Assembly: GCA_023387235.1 (NCBI GenBank)
Contig: JAEWIJ010000152.1
Location: 3,917 to 67,916 of the forward strand
DNA from: Pseudomonadota bacterium
Lineage (GTDB): Bacteria > Pseudomonadota > Alphaproteobacteria > Rhizobiales > Hyphomicrobiaceae
Direction of reading: 5' to 3'
Length of the DNA: 64,000 bases
Shown: piece after piece, positions 1-9,921 of the stretch
How the letters are laid out: each line of letters begins with the position of its first letter
Numbering within the stretch: position 1 is the first letter of the stretch
Made by a program: the position numbers and the translations under genes
The notes under the pieces: generated by a model
The model's database searches: none
What the model saw: the letters and a program-made list of their open reading frames with translations, nothing else
What the model was told of the DNA's origin: nothing

Positions 1-1029
1 CTCGACGCGATCCCGCTGGCGGCTCATGGCCAGAGGACCCATCTCGCACGATGGATCGAACGGATCGCCAACCTTCACTTTGCTGAAGGACTCGCTGAGC
101 GCTTCGACGAGGGCATCGTGGCGTTTCTTGGTCACGACGATCCGCGTCAGCGACGAGCACACCTGACCTGTCAGAAAGGTCGCGCGTCCTGCAATCGTCT
201 TTGCCGCCGTACCAACATCGTAGTCATCCAGGATGACCGCCGCCGACTTGCCGCCCAGCTCGAGCGTGCAGCGGGCAATGCGCTCACCGCAGATGGAGGC
301 AATCCGGCGGCCGGCCGCCGTCGATCCCGTGAATGTAATCTTGTCGATGCCGGGATGGCGGACGAGAAGCTCGGATACTTCCCGGTCGGCAGTCAGGATG
401 TTGAGGACACCCGGCGGAAGACCAACTTTTTCGCATACTTCGGCGATGATGTAGGCGGCACCGGGCGCTTCGGGCGAAGCTTTCACGACAACAGTGCAGC
501 CCGCAATAAGTGCTGGTGCGCATTTGTTGGCGATCAGGCCTGGTGGCCCGTTCCAGGGAATGATGGCGCCGACGACACCCACAGGCTCGCGGACCAGCAG
601 TCCGACATTGCCGCCAGCACGCGGCGTGTGCCGCTCCTGGAAGGGGAACGTGTCCGCGAGGCCGGCGTAGTAGTTGTAAGTGTAGCTGAGGCCGGCCAGG
701 CGGGTCTTCGCGATGCTGTGGACCATGCCGGACTCTGTCGTCTGGATCAGCGCGCCTTCTTCGACACGCTTGTCGAGCTCGTCGGCAATGGCACGCAGAT
801 ACCCGGCCCGCTCGGCATGCGACATGCGAGGCCAGGGGCCATAGTCAAAGGCTTTGCGCGCTGCAGCGACCGCGCGGTTGACGTCGATTTCCTGGGCCTC
901 GGCGACCTGAGCAAACAGCTCCTCGGTTGCAGAATTCAGGACAGTGATCTTGGACGCGCTCGATGGCTTGGTCCATTTTCCGTCAATGAAGAACAGATCA
1001 GGATATTTGATCGGAGCTTGAGCGTTCAT
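1..1029 (-). CDS. NAD(P)+-dependent aldehyde dehydrogenase (3' end outside window)
   Basis: The first 343 codons of an aldehyde dehydrogenase read leftwards from ATG at 1029 and run off the window, so the last third (usual length about 480-500 residues) is missing. Visible family motifs are PWN (Asn160, oxyanion), VVKASPE (Lys183, cofactor), FTGST at 233-237 (Rossmann turn), LELGGK (Glu257, general base) and GQVCSS (Cys291, nucleophile), so the active site is complete. It should oxidise an aldehyde to the acid using NAD(P)+; the substrate cannot be told from sequence. The gene stands 516 bases from its neighbour, and the promoter should lie in that gap. Confidence 0.93.
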   Translation of the reverse strand, partial: MNAQAPIKYPDLFFIDGKWTKPSSASKITVLNSATEELFAQVAEAQEIDVNRAVAAARKAFDYGPWPRMSHAERAGYLRAIADELDKRVEEGALIQTTESGMVHSIAKTRLAGLSYTYNYYAGLADTFPFQERHTPRAGGNVGLLVREPVGVVGAIIPWNGPPGLIANKCAPALIAGCTVVVKASPEAPGAAYIIAEVCEKVGLPPGVLNILTADREVSELLVRHPGIDKITFTGSTAAGRRIASICGERIARCTLELGGKSAAVILDDYDVGTAAKTIAGRATFLTGQVCSSLTRIVVTKKRHDALVEALSESFSKVKVGDPFDPSCEMGPLAMSRQRDRVE

Positions 1030-1545
1030 ATGCGTTTGTCTCCTTGCGTTGGCCATCCTCGATCGGGATCGCGAGCGCCTCTCAGCGCTATCAGCTTTGA
1101 TGGGAAGCCATCCGATATGTTTGCATAGATATATCGTTTGCGGTACCCATTTGAGCAATGCGAGCCCAGACTTGGCCGCGATGCAGGACGCCGAACGGTC
1201 ATTCATTGTGGACCGAGCGGGAGCGATGGCGGCGATGAGCCGCTGTTTGCCTTAGAACTTCCCTGTCGGTCCGCGCCGAGCAAGTTCAAGAAATACCGGA
1301 ACCGGTTCTGCGAGATGTCGCCACGTCTTCCTAACTGACTGACCGCTGGTTGTGCGGATGCCGAACGGCCTTTCGCGAGCGCGGTCGTGGACTTCGATGC
1401 CGAGATAGCTCTTGCTGGAGGAGGCGATCAGCAAGTCGCGGCGTTCGATGGCGACCGGTTGCGAGCCGGTCACCATCGGCCTCCGCACAGCGAACGGCCT
1501 CTTTGCAACTCATCGAGACGGAGGCGGTGCTAGCCTGAAAATCGA
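1030..1545. other. Intergenic region with a possible operator
   Basis: No convincing gene was found in this 516-base stretch. A 78-codon minus-strand frame (1252-1488) has no recognisable family and could be a decayed gene. About 85 bases upstream of the aldehyde dehydrogenase start there is an inverted repeat, CGATAT (1113-1118) and ATATCG (1131-1136), separated by 12 bases, in a locally AT-rich stretch. It is a candidate operator or promoter element for the dehydrogenase gene, but short arms make chance occurrence possible. Confidence 0.3.
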
Positions 1546-2511
1546 TCAGTAGTCCCAGAAGACCGGCACCCAGCGAAAGGCGTCGCCATCTACGGCGACC
1601 CGGCCGACAGATGGGAACGGCAGATGCGTGGCAACCAGCATCTCGCCGCTTTCAGCCAGCTCCCGCAAGAGAGAGATCCGAACGCGTGCCGCTTCCTCGG
1701 GATCGTGCTCGAAGCCGTTGTACCAGTCGGGATGATCGAACCCGACCGCGAACACGGCGTCGCCGGCAAACGTCAGTCGGTCGCGACCGGATGCCACGCG
1801 GACCACGCTGTGCCCAGGGGTGTGGCCGCCGGTGCGGCGGACGACCACGCCCGGCGCTACCTCGTGCGCCTCATCGAAAAGCCGCAGCTGATCGCGGTAC
1901 TCTTTCACAAACAGCTTGGCGGTTGCACGAAGCGCGTCGGGGAACCCCGGCGGCATCGAGGCCTGGGTAAAATCGGGCGCTTCCCAGAACGCGACCTCGG
2001 CGGCCGCGACGTGGATGCGAAGGTCCGGACGCAGCCGCTCCTTCACGCCGCCGACAACCAGCCCGCCGATGTGGTCCATGTGCATGTGCGTCAGCACCAC
2101 GTCGGTCACAGAGCCGAGATCGATTCCGGCTGCCTCCAGGCGCTTGATCAACTGCCCGGCTCGCGGCAGGTTTAGATTGGGGTCCATCCCGAGACCGGCG
2201 TCGATGAGTATGGTCTGCGCGCCGCTGCGCACCACGACGACGTTCAGCGACCAGTCGAAAGCGTCCGACGGCAGGTACATATCCTGCATCCAGGCTGCGC
2301 GGACGACAGGGTCGGCGTTGTGCCCGAGCATTGCGGTCGGGAGCGGCAGCACGCCATCGCTAACGACCAGTACGTCGATATCGCCGACACGCACCGCGTA
2401 GCGTGAAGGGACCAACTCGTCGAGCCGCCTAGCGGCGGATGAGGCATCGTCCAATGTCATGTTTGCGTCCTGCCGAACAGCCGTGCGGGGCTTTACGTCT
2501 GTGAGTGACAT
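1546..2511 (-). CDS. Metallo-beta-lactamase-fold hydrolase
   Basis: A 321-residue MBL-fold protein. The zinc-binding motif THMHMDH is at residues 141-147. Downstream metal ligands are seen in GGHTPGHS and in FAGDAVF. The start at 2511 follows AGGAG at a normal distance; an internal Met at residue 18 is an alternative. There is no signal peptide, so it is cytoplasmic. The family includes lactonases, glyoxalase II and aryl-ester hydrolases; the long region before the HxHxDH motif and the PGHS segment fit the AHL-lactonase/quorum-quenching-like subgroup, but the substrate is unknown. It is followed after 89 bases by the next minus-strand gene upstream (an FAD oxidoreductase), and the two may share a transcript. 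Confidence 0.9.
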   Translation of the reverse strand: MSLTDVKPRTAVRQDANMTLDDASSAARRLDELVPSRYAVRVGDIDVLVVSDGVLPLPTAMLGHNADPVVRAAWMQDMYLPSDAFDWSLNVVVVRSGAQTILIDAGLGMDPNLNLPRAGQLIKRLEAAGIDLGSVTDVVLTHMHMDHIGGLVVGGVKERLRPDLRIHVAAAEVAFWEAPDFTQASMPPGFPDALRATAKLFVKEYRDQLRLFDEAHEVAPGVVVRRTGGHTPGHSVVRVASGRDRLTFAGDAVFAVGFDHPDWYNGFEHDPEEAARVRISLLRELAESGEMLVATHLPFPSVGRVAVDGDAFRWVPVFWDY

Positions 2512-2600
2512 GGTGGGCTCCTGTTTGTGGATCGCGATGTTTCTTGGATTGAGGCTTTAGGGGCTGTGATCGTGGAGTGCGCAGCCCACTGCGGGAGGGA

Positions 2601-3806
2601 CTACAGGTCTGTGACGCGCTCCGGGTCGGCCGAAGCCAACGCAGCGGCGCGCTCGGGTTTCGGCGGGTAGATCCACACCGTGTTTATCTCCTGCTTGGTT
2701 TTCTTGGCCTCGGCGCCCACCATCTCCACCTTGCGCTCCCAGCCGCGCGTGAAGAGTGCGCCGGCCTCTCCGAGGTCGAGGCAGGTGACGTAGGCTCTCT
2801 GGTGATAAGGCTTGCTGGGCACGCCAAGTAGTTCAGCGGCTGCGTTGTAGCCCGCAAAAGCGCCCATGCGCGTCGCGTGCTGGCAGGACATCAGCGCGTA
2901 GTTGCCGATATCGTCGCTTGCTGCCTTGGCAGCATCGCCCGTGGCAAAGACGCGGGGAACAGAAGAAACGCGCAAATCCCTGTCGACGATCAATCGTCCA
3001 AGATTGTCCCGCTCTGCCGGGATCTGCGTGGTCAGTGGTGCGGCGCGAATGCCGGCAGCCCAGATCACGGTCTGCGTCTCGATGTGTTCGCCGTCGCTCA
3101 GTGTGACGCCGCCCTTGTCGAGCGACGCGACGCCGACGCCGACGCGGGTTTCCACGCCAAGCTTGCGCAGCGCATCCTCGATGATCGGCCGCGGGGCTTC
3201 GCCCATGTCGCGAGCGATCACCGGGTTGCGCTCGACGATGACGACGCGAGGATTGGCGGTTTCTCCGAGAACGGCACGCAGACGTGCCGGCATCTCCGTC
3301 GCGGCCTCGATGCCGGTGAAACCGCCGCCCGCGACGACTACCGTATTGCGCGCCGGCGATGCGGGAAGGCTGGCCAGGCTGCTCAGGTGACGATCCAAGG
3401 CTATCGCATCATCAAGACTGTCGACGCTGAAGCTGTGATCGCCAAGGCCGGGAATATCAGGGCGGAACAGCCTGCTTCCCGTGGCTAGCACCAGTCGATC
3501 GTAGGACAGCTTCTTTCGTTTGCCGCCGATATCGACGATCTCCACGACGCCGGACTTGGTATCGATCTTTTCGGCGCGGCCCTGCACATAGTCGACATCG
3601 ATGGCGTTGAGTACGTCCAGGAGGGGCGCCGTCAGCGTCTCCGGTTTCGGCTCGTAGAGCCGTGGACGAACGACAAGCGTCGGCTCGGGAGAAACCAGCG
3701 CGATCTCGAGCTCTTCGGGCGAGACGCCCTTGATGTCGCGCAGACGTGCAGCGGAGAGCGCCGCGTACATACCGGCGAAGCCGGCGCCTATGATGACTAT
3801 TCGCAT
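2601..3806 (-). CDS. FAD/NAD(P)-dependent oxidoreductase, NDH-2-like
   Basis: A 401-residue two-dinucleotide-binding flavoprotein. The FAD site is the N-terminal IIGAGFAGMYAAL (residues 4-16), the NAD(P) site is VVVAGGGFTGIEAA, and the C-terminal FAD contact is FATGDAA. This order is that of type II NADH dehydrogenases and their relatives. No membrane anchor is obvious at the C-terminus, so quinone reduction is possible but not shown. The start at 3806 has GGAG a few bases upstream. It lies between an alpha/beta hydrolase and an MBL hydrolase on the same strand with gaps of 87 and 89 bases, which suggests one operon read from 4724 to 1546. Confidence 0.9.
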   Translation of the reverse strand: MRIVIIGAGFAGMYAALSAARLRDIKGVSPEELEIALVSPEPTLVVRPRLYEPKPETLTAPLLDVLNAIDVDYVQGRAEKIDTKSGVVEIVDIGGKRKKLSYDRLVLATGSRLFRPDIPGLGDHSFSVDSLDDAIALDRHLSSLASLPASPARNTVVVAGGGFTGIEAATEMPARLRAVLGETANPRVVIVERNPVIARDMGEAPRPIIEDALRKLGVETRVGVGVASLDKGGVTLSDGEHIETQTVIWAAGIRAAPLTTQIPAERDNLGRLIVDRDLRVSSVPRVFATGDAAKAASDDIGNYALMSCQHATRMGAFAGYNAAAELLGVPSKPYHQRAYVTCLDLGEAGALFTRGWERKVEMVGAEAKKTKQEINTVWIYPPKPERAAALASADPERVTDL

Positions 3807-3893
3807 GTGATCAACTCCACTCTTTGGTTTTGGGATGGCTTCACGCCCTCGCCGTCGGCGGCAATCGAGTGACCGCCCGAGACGCGCCGGGCG

Positions 3894-4724
3894 TCAGCTC
3901 TTGATGAATGCGAGAAGCTCTTCATTGACGAGATCGGCGTGCGTTGTGCACATGCCGTGCGGCAGCTTCTCGTAGATCTTGAGCTTGCTGTTCTTCAGCA
4001 GTTTCGCCGACAGCGGCGCCGAGTCGGCAACCGGTACGATCTGATCGTCATCGCCATGCATGACGAGGGTCGGGACGACGATGCTTCCGAGATCCTCGGC
4101 GAAGTCCGTTTCCGAAAATGCCTTGACGCCCTCGTATTGCGCCTTGACGCCGCCCATCATGGCCTGGTGCCACCAATTCCAGATGTTTGCCTGCGAAGGC
4201 TGGGCGCCCGGTCGGTTGTAGCCATAGAAGGGGCCGCTCGCGAAATCGAGATAGAACTGCCCTCTGTTGGCCGCGAGCGCGTTGCGCAACTCATCGAACA
4301 CTTGGATCGGCAGACCGCCGGGGTTGGCTGCCGTCTTGAGCATGAGTGGCGGCACGGCTCCGATCAGCACCAGTTTGGACACGCGCCCCTTGCCGTGGCG
4401 CGCGACATAGCGCGTCGCCTCCCCACCGCCGGTGGAATGACCGATATGAATGGTATCGCGAAGGTCGAGATGTTCGACAACCGCCGCAGCATCAGCCGCG
4501 TAGTGATCCATATCATGGCCGTCGCTCACCTGGGTCGAGCGGCCGTGACCGCGGCGGTCATGTGCGATGACGCGGTAGCCCTTGCCGACGAAAAAGAGCA
4601 TCTGGTTGTCCCAGTCGTCGGAGCTCAGCGGCCAGCCGTGGTGAAAGACGATCGGCTGTGCAGTCTTCGGTCCCCAGTCCTTGAAGAAGATCTGGACACC
4701 ATCTCTAGTGGTGAGGATCGTCAT
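3894..4724 (-). CDS. Alpha/beta hydrolase, non-heme chloroperoxidase/arylesterase type
   Basis: A 276-residue alpha/beta hydrolase. The nucleophile elbow is GHSTGG with Ser97. The acid is expected in [10 protein letters not shown] and the base in LPHGMCTTH near the C-terminus. [12 protein letters not shown] near the N-terminus and the overall length are typical of the cofactor-free haloperoxidase/arylesterase family, which hydrolyses esters and can form peracids. No signal peptide is present. It is the first gene of the probable minus-strand operon and is divergent from the histidine kinase that starts at 4977; the 252-base gap must hold both promoters. Confidence 0.92.
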   Translation of the reverse strand: MTILTTRDGVQIFFKDWGPKTAQPIVFHHGWPLSSDDWDNQMLFFVGKGYRVIAHDRRGHGRSTQVSDGHDMDHYAADAAAVVEHLDLRDTIHIGHSTGGGEATRYVARHGKGRVSKLVLIGAVPPLMLKTAANPGGLPIQVFDELRNALAANRGQFYLDFASGPFYGYNRPGAQPSQANIWNWWHQAMMGGVKAQYEGVKAFSETDFAEDLGSIVVPTLVMHGDDDQIVPVADSAPLSAKLLKNSKLKIYEKLPHGMCTTHADLVNEELLAFIKS

Positions 4725-4976
4725 ATGATTGTCCTTAGAGCGGAGCGCAAGCGCGCTGTTTTCTGTAGTTGCCGTCCGTCAGGTTCGCCCGACGCTCAAC
4801 CAATTGCGCACTTCCCCCGCGGGCTGAAATCGTGCCGTGGCATTGAATCCGCCCGACGAAAGGTTTGGCCTACCTGCACCTTGGGCCAGGGTAGGCCCGG
4901 CGCCGCGCTGGAACTACGCTCAGGTCTAGGTTGAGCTAGCCCTTGTCCCGATCGACCGGGTGATCCGGGCCCTCAT

Positions 4977-5828
4977 ATGCTGTCGAACGCGCATGACCAG
5001 GATGCGTCGCATTGCGTGCTCGTCGACACGAGTGAGGTTCAAGACATGCAGTCCGCGCTACAGAAAGTCGATGAAAGGGCCTTCCAGCGTCTGTCCTCAT
5101 CCGACGCGTTGCGTGAAGAACGCGCGCCACTCCGGCTCGAAGCCCTGGGGATGATGACGGCGGGCATCGTCCATGATCTCGGCAACATAGTTCAGATCCT
5201 CTCGAGCACAGTTGAGCTGCTCGATCAGCACCCGACCATCCGGGCGGATTCGTCGCTGCAGGCACCGATACGCCGCGCCGTCAGCTCGGTGGCGCGCGCG
5301 GGCGCATTGATTGCGCAGGTCCTCAAGTTCGCGCGCGGGGGAAGAGCCGAGCAGGAGGGCATCGATCTGAAATCGTGCTTGCTGGAACTCGAGCCGTTGC
5401 TGCGCTGGATTTCCGGCAGCAGGATGCGCATTGACATCCGAGTCGATGCAGATGTGCCACCAGTAGTTTGCAATCGATCGGATCTTGAAGGTGCGATCCT
5501 CAATCTTGCGCTCAACGCCCGCGATGCGATGCCAGGGTGCGGGACGCTCTCCATCGGCGCAGTTTCGCGCCGCAACGGCCACATCATTGCTGAAGTGGCG
5601 ATCAGTGTCGGAGATACTGGCCGCGGCATGTCTTCACAAACCATGGCACGCGCATTGGAGCCGTTCTTCACCACGAAAGCCGCGGGGCGCGGAAATGGTC
5701 TCGGATTGACGATGGTCCATCGGTTCGCGCAGGAGGCGGGCGGCCGCGTGACCCTCGAAAGCAGGCCGGGCCTCGGCACGACGGTTACATTGCTGCTTCC
5801 AGCGGGGCCAAGCCACCTGGAGCGCTAA
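4977..5828 (+). CDS. Soluble sensor histidine kinase lacking a sensor domain
   Basis: A 283-residue kinase with no membrane segment. The phospho-acceptor helix contains GIVHDLGN (His66), followed by a HATPase_c domain with N box NLALNARDAM, G1 box GDTGRGM, F box EPFFTTK and G2 box GNGLGLTMV. The first 50 residues carry no recognisable sensor domain, so input probably comes through a partner protein. It lies 112 bases before the large PAS kinase and is read the same way, placing it at the head of the signalling block. It could phosphorylate the stand-alone receiver encoded at 9537-9920; that is inference. The first ATG at 4977 is weakly supported by its leader. Confidence 0.85.
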   Translation: MLSNAHDQDASHCVLVDTSEVQDMQSALQKVDERAFQRLSSSDALREERAPLRLEALGMMTAGIVHDLGNIVQILSSTVELLDQHPTIRADSSLQAPIRRAVSSVARAGALIAQVLKFARGGRAEQEGIDLKSCLLELEPLLRWISGSRMRIDIRVDADVPPVVCNRSDLEGAILNLALNARDAMPGCGTLSIGAVSRRNGHIIAEVAISVGDTGRGMSSQTMARALEPFFTTKAAGRGNGLGLTMVHRFAQEAGGRVTLESRPGLGTTVTLLLPAGPSHLER

Positions 5829-5940
5829 CGGCGCGCAGCGGCGAGGCCTCCAGGGCTGTAGACCCTCATAGATATCCATTAGATGCTGCCGGCGACGGGC
5901 CTGCTATTGTCGCGACATATGACTGCCGGAGCGACCGATC

Positions 5941-8898
5941 ATGGAAGCTGTGCTCACTCAGCGGCAATTCGTACCTGTGACCGCGGCGTTAGCCGTCGGA
6001 ATTGCCGCCTCCTGGCTGTCGACCTCTCCGGTCGGTCTGCTAGCCCCGATTGCGGCCGTATACCTCTTCACTCGTCGTGCAGCACCGTTGCTTCACGTGG
6101 CGTTAGCAGCGGGAGTGGTAGGTGCGCTGCTTGTCGCAGCATCTGATGTTGGCGCGATGCGCGATGCTGCTCAGGTGTGGGCGGCGCTCTTCGCTGTAGC
6201 GCTTTGCATTGGCGTGATGATCACATCGAGTGAACCAACGTCGCCCAACGCCGGATCGTGGGCCATAGCGCGAGATGAGGCGCGCCCATACCCGGCTATC
6301 GGCCCAACGCCGGAGGAGAAAGTCGCGCCGCGCAGTTCTCCGGCTGTGGGCATCGCCGCTCAGGACGACAACACGACGCCGGCGTTGATGCTGGCTGCCT
6401 CATTCTGGGGAGGTGCTCCCTTTCATCTGCGATACTGGCGAATCCAGCCCGACGGCAGCGGCCGCTGGACCGAGGTCCGCACAGCGTCGTCGCGCGAGCC
6501 CTCTGGAACGCAGCAGTGGCGCAGCTTCAGCACCGACGTCGACGATTATGGATCGATGCCGCGCCGGCCGATCAAGATTGCCTCCAACCCGTCGAACAAC
6601 GACGAAGCAGTTCATGCTGCAAGGATTGTCGAGAACCTGCTCGGCAACGCATGGGCATTCGATGCGAACGGGCGGCCCACCTACCTCAGTCCGTTCGCTC
6701 AGTCCTTTGTCTCCGTGACGTTGGAGGAGTTCCAGGCTTCGGTGGATGACGGGGATACCGTTTTCAAACGGACGTCTCATCCGGATGAGTATGATCGTAT
6801 CGCCGCCAGATGGCGCCGCAGCCTGCAGAGCGGCGAGCCCTTCTATATTGAGCGCCGTATTCTCCGTGCGTCGGGCATCCATGATTGGTCACGAACTGCC
6901 ATTGTACCAATGCGTGACCGCCAAGGCTGCATTGTGGGCTGGTATGGCGGTTCGATGGACCTCGACGCTTACAGAACGGTTGAACTGGAATTGCTCGCCC
7001 GGGAGCAGGAGCTCTCGCAGCTCGTCGATATGGTGCCAAGTCACGTCTGGCGCCTGACGCCCGATGGCGAGCCCACGTTCTTCAACAAGCGCATGCAGGA
7101 TTTCCTCGACCTGAACGTGTCGGACACGAACAAGCCGGGGATGAGTCGCCTTGCGGTTCTCATAGACACCGCCGTCCATCGGGATGACGCTGCAGCATTT
7201 CGCGACGCTCTCACCTCCTGCCTTGCCAGTGGTGAGACCTTCGCCATGCGCTATCGTCTGCGTCGTGGCGATGGCGTCTATCGCTGGATGTCGAGCCGAG
7301 CCGAGCCGATGCGCGATAACACGGGGCGCATCCTGCATTGGTACGGTCTTTGTCACGACATCGACGATCAGGTGCACGCCGAAGAAGAGTTGCGGGCAAG
7401 CAAGCAGCAGCTCGAGCAAATGATCGACGCCGTGCCCGTCAACATTCTGAGCTTTTCGCCTTCGGGTAAGCTTACCTACGCCAGCAGGCGATATCTCGAC
7501 AAGGTCGGCTCGCCGCCGCCGCACATCGAGGACTTCGATGCCCTGGCGCGGGATGTGGCGCACCCGGAAGACTTTCCGACAATGTTCCGAAGGGCATCAA
7601 ACGGATTTGCGACCGGCCAGTCCTTCGTGAACCGATTTCGCCGCCGCGAGAAGGATGGCGCCTATCGTTGGATAGAGGCGCGCGCGCAATCCCTGCGCGA
7701 TGCTAATGGCGCGATCCTGCAATGGTACATAGCTTCCATCGACATAGAAGACGAGATGCGCGCGCAGGAGGCATTGCGTGAACGAGAGCGCACGCTGAGC
7801 CAGCTTGTCGAAACGCTGCCGGCAATGATCGATTGCGCGGCCCCCAATGGCGAACCGATCTATCGCAGCCGGCAGTTACGGGATTTCCTGGGTTACGAGC
7901 TCGAGGAACTGGACGGCGACGCAAAGTCGCGCCTTCAGGGAACGCTCGATGCCAGCGTTCATCCCGACGATGTCGCAGGCGTCAAGGAGGACTACGCCCA
8001 TTCGCTGTCGACAGGCGAGCCTTATGCACGCAGGCATCGCCTGCGGCGCTTCGATGGCGTCTATCGCTGGGTCGAAACGCGCGCCGCGCCGATGCGCGGT
8101 CCGGATGGCGCCATCGTGCAGTGGAACGTTATTTGCCTCGACATCGATGGCGAGGTTCGGGCGCAGATCGAGCTGCGGTCGGCGCAGGAAAAGATGGCGC
8201 GAGCCAATCAGGCGGCAAGCCTCGCCGAGCTTTCGGCCTCGATTGCCCACGAAGTCAATCAGCCTTTGGCTGCGATCGTGGCCACCTCGCACGCCTGCCG
8301 CCGCTGGTTGTCTGCTGATCCGCCCAACCTCGAACGGGCAGGCATCACCTTGGATCGGATAATCAGGGACGCGAACTCGGCGTCCGAGGTCGTCAGCCGA
8401 ATCCGCGCGCTTTTCAGCCAGGCGAACAGGAGCCGCGCGCGGGTCAACATGACAGAGGTGGTAGGCGAGGTGTGTGTGCTTCTGGCTGACGATCTCGCTA
8501 CAAAGAACATGCAGATTGAGGCCGAGTTCAGCGAGATCATGCCCCAGACGCTGATTGATCGCGTCCAGATGCAGCAGGTTCTCGTCAATCTGATCCGCAA
8601 TGCCATCGATGCCATGGAAGGGATTGTCGACCGCCCAAGGTTGATACGGATCCGCGCCGTCCCCGACGGTGCCGACTTCATCCGCTTCGAGATTCAGGAC
8701 CATGGGGGCGGCCTCACGGAGCCGGAGCGCGCATTCGAGCCATTCTTCACCACCAAGCAGAACGGCATGGGGATGGGGCTCGCCATCTGCCGTTCTATTA
8801 TCGAGGCGCACGACGGGCGGCTTTGGGTCTTTGACAGCGGCCCAGGAGGAACGACACTGGCCTTCACTCTGCCGATCGAGGCGAGGGCTCCGGCATGA
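5941..8898 (+). CDS. Multi-PAS membrane histidine kinase (FixL/DctB-like transmitter)
   Basis: A 985-residue kinase. Residues about 10-95 form three or four hydrophobic segments, followed by a polar linker. Four consecutive PAS/PAC units follow (about 215-345, 350-480, 485-610 and 612-735). Each ends with the PAC pattern of a YRW motif, an R-x-x-x-P/L stretch and an I-x-W-Y/N step. The transmitter contains SIAHEVNQPL (His770), NLIRNAIDAM, DHGGGL, FEPFFTTK and GMGMGLAI. This transmitter type pairs with FixJ/DctD-class regulators. The next gene overlaps its stop by 4 bases (ATGA) and encodes a FixJ-like regulator, so they form a cognate pair. No heme-binding PAS motif of FixL was confirmed, so the signal is unknown. 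Confidence 0.92.
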   Translation: MEAVLTQRQFVPVTAALAVGIAASWLSTSPVGLLAPIAAVYLFTRRAAPLLHVALAAGVVGALLVAASDVGAMRDAAQVWAALFAVALCIGVMITSSEPTSPNAGSWAIARDEARPYPAIGPTPEEKVAPRSSPAVGIAAQDDNTTPALMLAASFWGGAPFHLRYWRIQPDGSGRWTEVRTASSREPSGTQQWRSFSTDVDDYGSMPRRPIKIASNPSNNDEAVHAARIVENLLGNAWAFDANGRPTYLSPFAQSFVSVTLEEFQASVDDGDTVFKRTSHPDEYDRIAARWRRSLQSGEPFYIERRILRASGIHDWSRTAIVPMRDRQGCIVGWYGGSMDLDAYRTVELELLAREQELSQLVDMVPSHVWRLTPDGEPTFFNKRMQDFLDLNVSDTNKPGMSRLAVLIDTAVHRDDAAAFRDALTSCLASGETFAMRYRLRRGDGVYRWMSSRAEPMRDNTGRILHWYGLCHDIDDQVHAEEELRASKQQLEQMIDAVPVNILSFSPSGKLTYASRRYLDKVGSPPPHIEDFDALARDVAHPEDFPTMFRRASNGFATGQSFVNRFRRREKDGAYRWIEARAQSLRDANGAILQWYIASIDIEDEMRAQEALRERERTLSQLVETLPAMIDCAAPNGEPIYRSRQLRDFLGYELEELDGDAKSRLQGTLDASVHPDDVAGVKEDYAHSLSTGEPYARRHRLRRFDGVYRWVETRAAPMRGPDGAIVQWNVICLDIDGEVRAQIELRSAQEKMARANQAASLAELSASIAHEVNQPLAAIVATSHACRRWLSADPPNLERAGITLDRIIRDANSASEVVSRIRALFSQANRSRARVNMTEVVGEVCVLLADDLATKNMQIEAEFSEIMPQTLIDRVQMQQVLVNLIRNAIDAMEGIVDRPRLIRIRAVPDGADFIRFEIQDHGGGLTEPERAFEPFFTTKQNGMGMGLAICRSIIEAHDGRLWVFDSGPGGTTLAFTLPIEARAPA

Positions 8899-9536
8899 GT
8901 GCGGACAAGTTCATCGTCTTTATCGTCGACGACGATCCTCGCGTACGCGAGGCATTGACCGAGCTTTTGGAGGCCATCGGCTGGCGTTCCGCTGCGTTCG
9001 GGTCGGCGGGTGAATATCTATCATTCGCGAGACCGCCTTTGCCCGCCTGTCTCATCCTCGACGTCGAGCTGCCGGACATCAACGGCCTCGAGTTCCAGAA
9101 GCAGATCTCGGATGGCGATCACCCGCCAATCGTCTTTCTTACGGGCCATGGTGATATTCCGTCCTCCGTACGAGCCATCAAGCACGGTGCGGTGGACTTT
9201 CTTACCAAGCCCGTCACGGAACAGAGCCTGTTGACCGCGATCCAGTCAGCCATCGAACGGGACCGGATCGCACGCGAGGAACGCGCCGAGTTCGAGACGC
9301 TGCAACGACGGCTAGACAGTCTGACGCCCCGCGAACGTGAAGTCCTGCCGCTCGTGGTCAGCGGCCTGCTCAACAAGCAGGCGGCTAAAGAGCTCGGTAT
9401 CAGCGACGTCACGCTCCAGATCCACCGCAGCAAGATCATGCAGAAGATGGAGGCGGCGTCGCTCGCCGATCTGGTGCGGTTTGCCGAGAAGCTGCGCATA
9501 CCCATCAGGCACTCGAGACGCATGGGAAACAGCTGA
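8895..9536 (+). CDS. FixJ/NarL-family response regulator
   Basis: A 213-residue regulator. The receiver has the acidic pocket VDDD (11-14) and phospho-acceptor Asp56 in LILDVELPD; the conserved Thr and Lys lie in FLTGHGD and FLTKPV. The C-terminal LuxR-type helix-turn-helix runs LTPREREVLPLVVSG to ISDVTLQIHRSKIMQKM. It overlaps the PAS kinase gene by ATGA and is immediately followed by a receiver-only gene whose ATG touches its TGA, so translation is coupled across the block. By family it should dimerise when phosphorylated and activate transcription; the oxidase cluster about 1.9 kb downstream is a plausible but unproven target. Confidence 0.93.
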   Translation: MSADKFIVFIVDDDPRVREALTELLEAIGWRSAAFGSAGEYLSFARPPLPACLILDVELPDINGLEFQKQISDGDHPPIVFLTGHGDIPSSVRAIKHGAVDFLTKPVTEQSLLTAIQSAIERDRIAREERAEFETLQRRLDSLTPREREVLPLVVSGLLNKQAAKELGISDVTLQIHRSKIMQKMEAASLADLVRFAEKLRIPIRHSRRMGNS

Positions 9537-9920
9537 ATGCTCGATGGGAAGTTCATGATCGGTGTCGTCGATGACGATCCACGTCTGCTCGAATCGCTGA
9601 GCGATCTGTTGGAGTCGGCAGGCTATGCCGTTCGATCGTTCCGTTCCGCCCGAGCCTTCCTCGCCGACAAGACGGCCATGTCGGAAGCAGACTGCATCCT
9701 CGCCGATATCGGCATGCCGCATATCGATGGCTTCGAGCTCGGGAAACTCACGCGCCAAACGCGTCCCGAACTACCAGTCATCCTCATCACGGGGCGCCAT
9801 GAGATCGCGGACCAGCAGCGGGCAATCGCGCAGGGAAATCGGTTCTTTCGCAAACCTTTCGACGGTCAGGCGCTGCTGGCTGCAATCGGCCAGGCGCTAG
9901 CATTTGGTGGAGGCAATTGA
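9537..9920 (+). CDS. Single-domain response regulator (receiver only)
   Basis: A 127-residue protein that is only a receiver domain: acidic pocket VDDD at 11-14, phospho-acceptor Asp57 in LADIGMPHIDG, Thr in LITGRHE, Lys in FFRKPF. There is no output domain, and the frame ends cleanly. Its ATG directly follows the stop of the preceding FixJ-like gene (TGAATG), and its own stop is one base before the next regulator's ATG. Such free receivers act as phosphate sinks, phosphorelay intermediates or kinase modulators. Its place between two FixJ-like regulators in one operon fits a competitor for the upstream kinases. Confidence 0.9.
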   Translation: MLDGKFMIGVVDDDPRLLESLSDLLESAGYAVRSFRSARAFLADKTAMSEADCILADIGMPHIDGFELGKLTRQTRPELPVILITGRHEIADQQRAIAQGNRFFRKPFDGQALLAAIGQALAFGGGN

Positions 9921-9921
9921 C

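Noticed and set aside
118..1128. A 336-codon plus-strand open frame across the aldehyde dehydrogenase gene
   Set aside because: It is antisense to a gene with complete ALDH active-site motifs, has no family resemblance, and reflects GC-rich codon use.
9537..9920. Receiver-only gene as a truncated FixJ regulator
   Set aside because: The frame ends cleanly at the usual receiver length and is tightly coupled to both neighbours; no HTH remnant follows.
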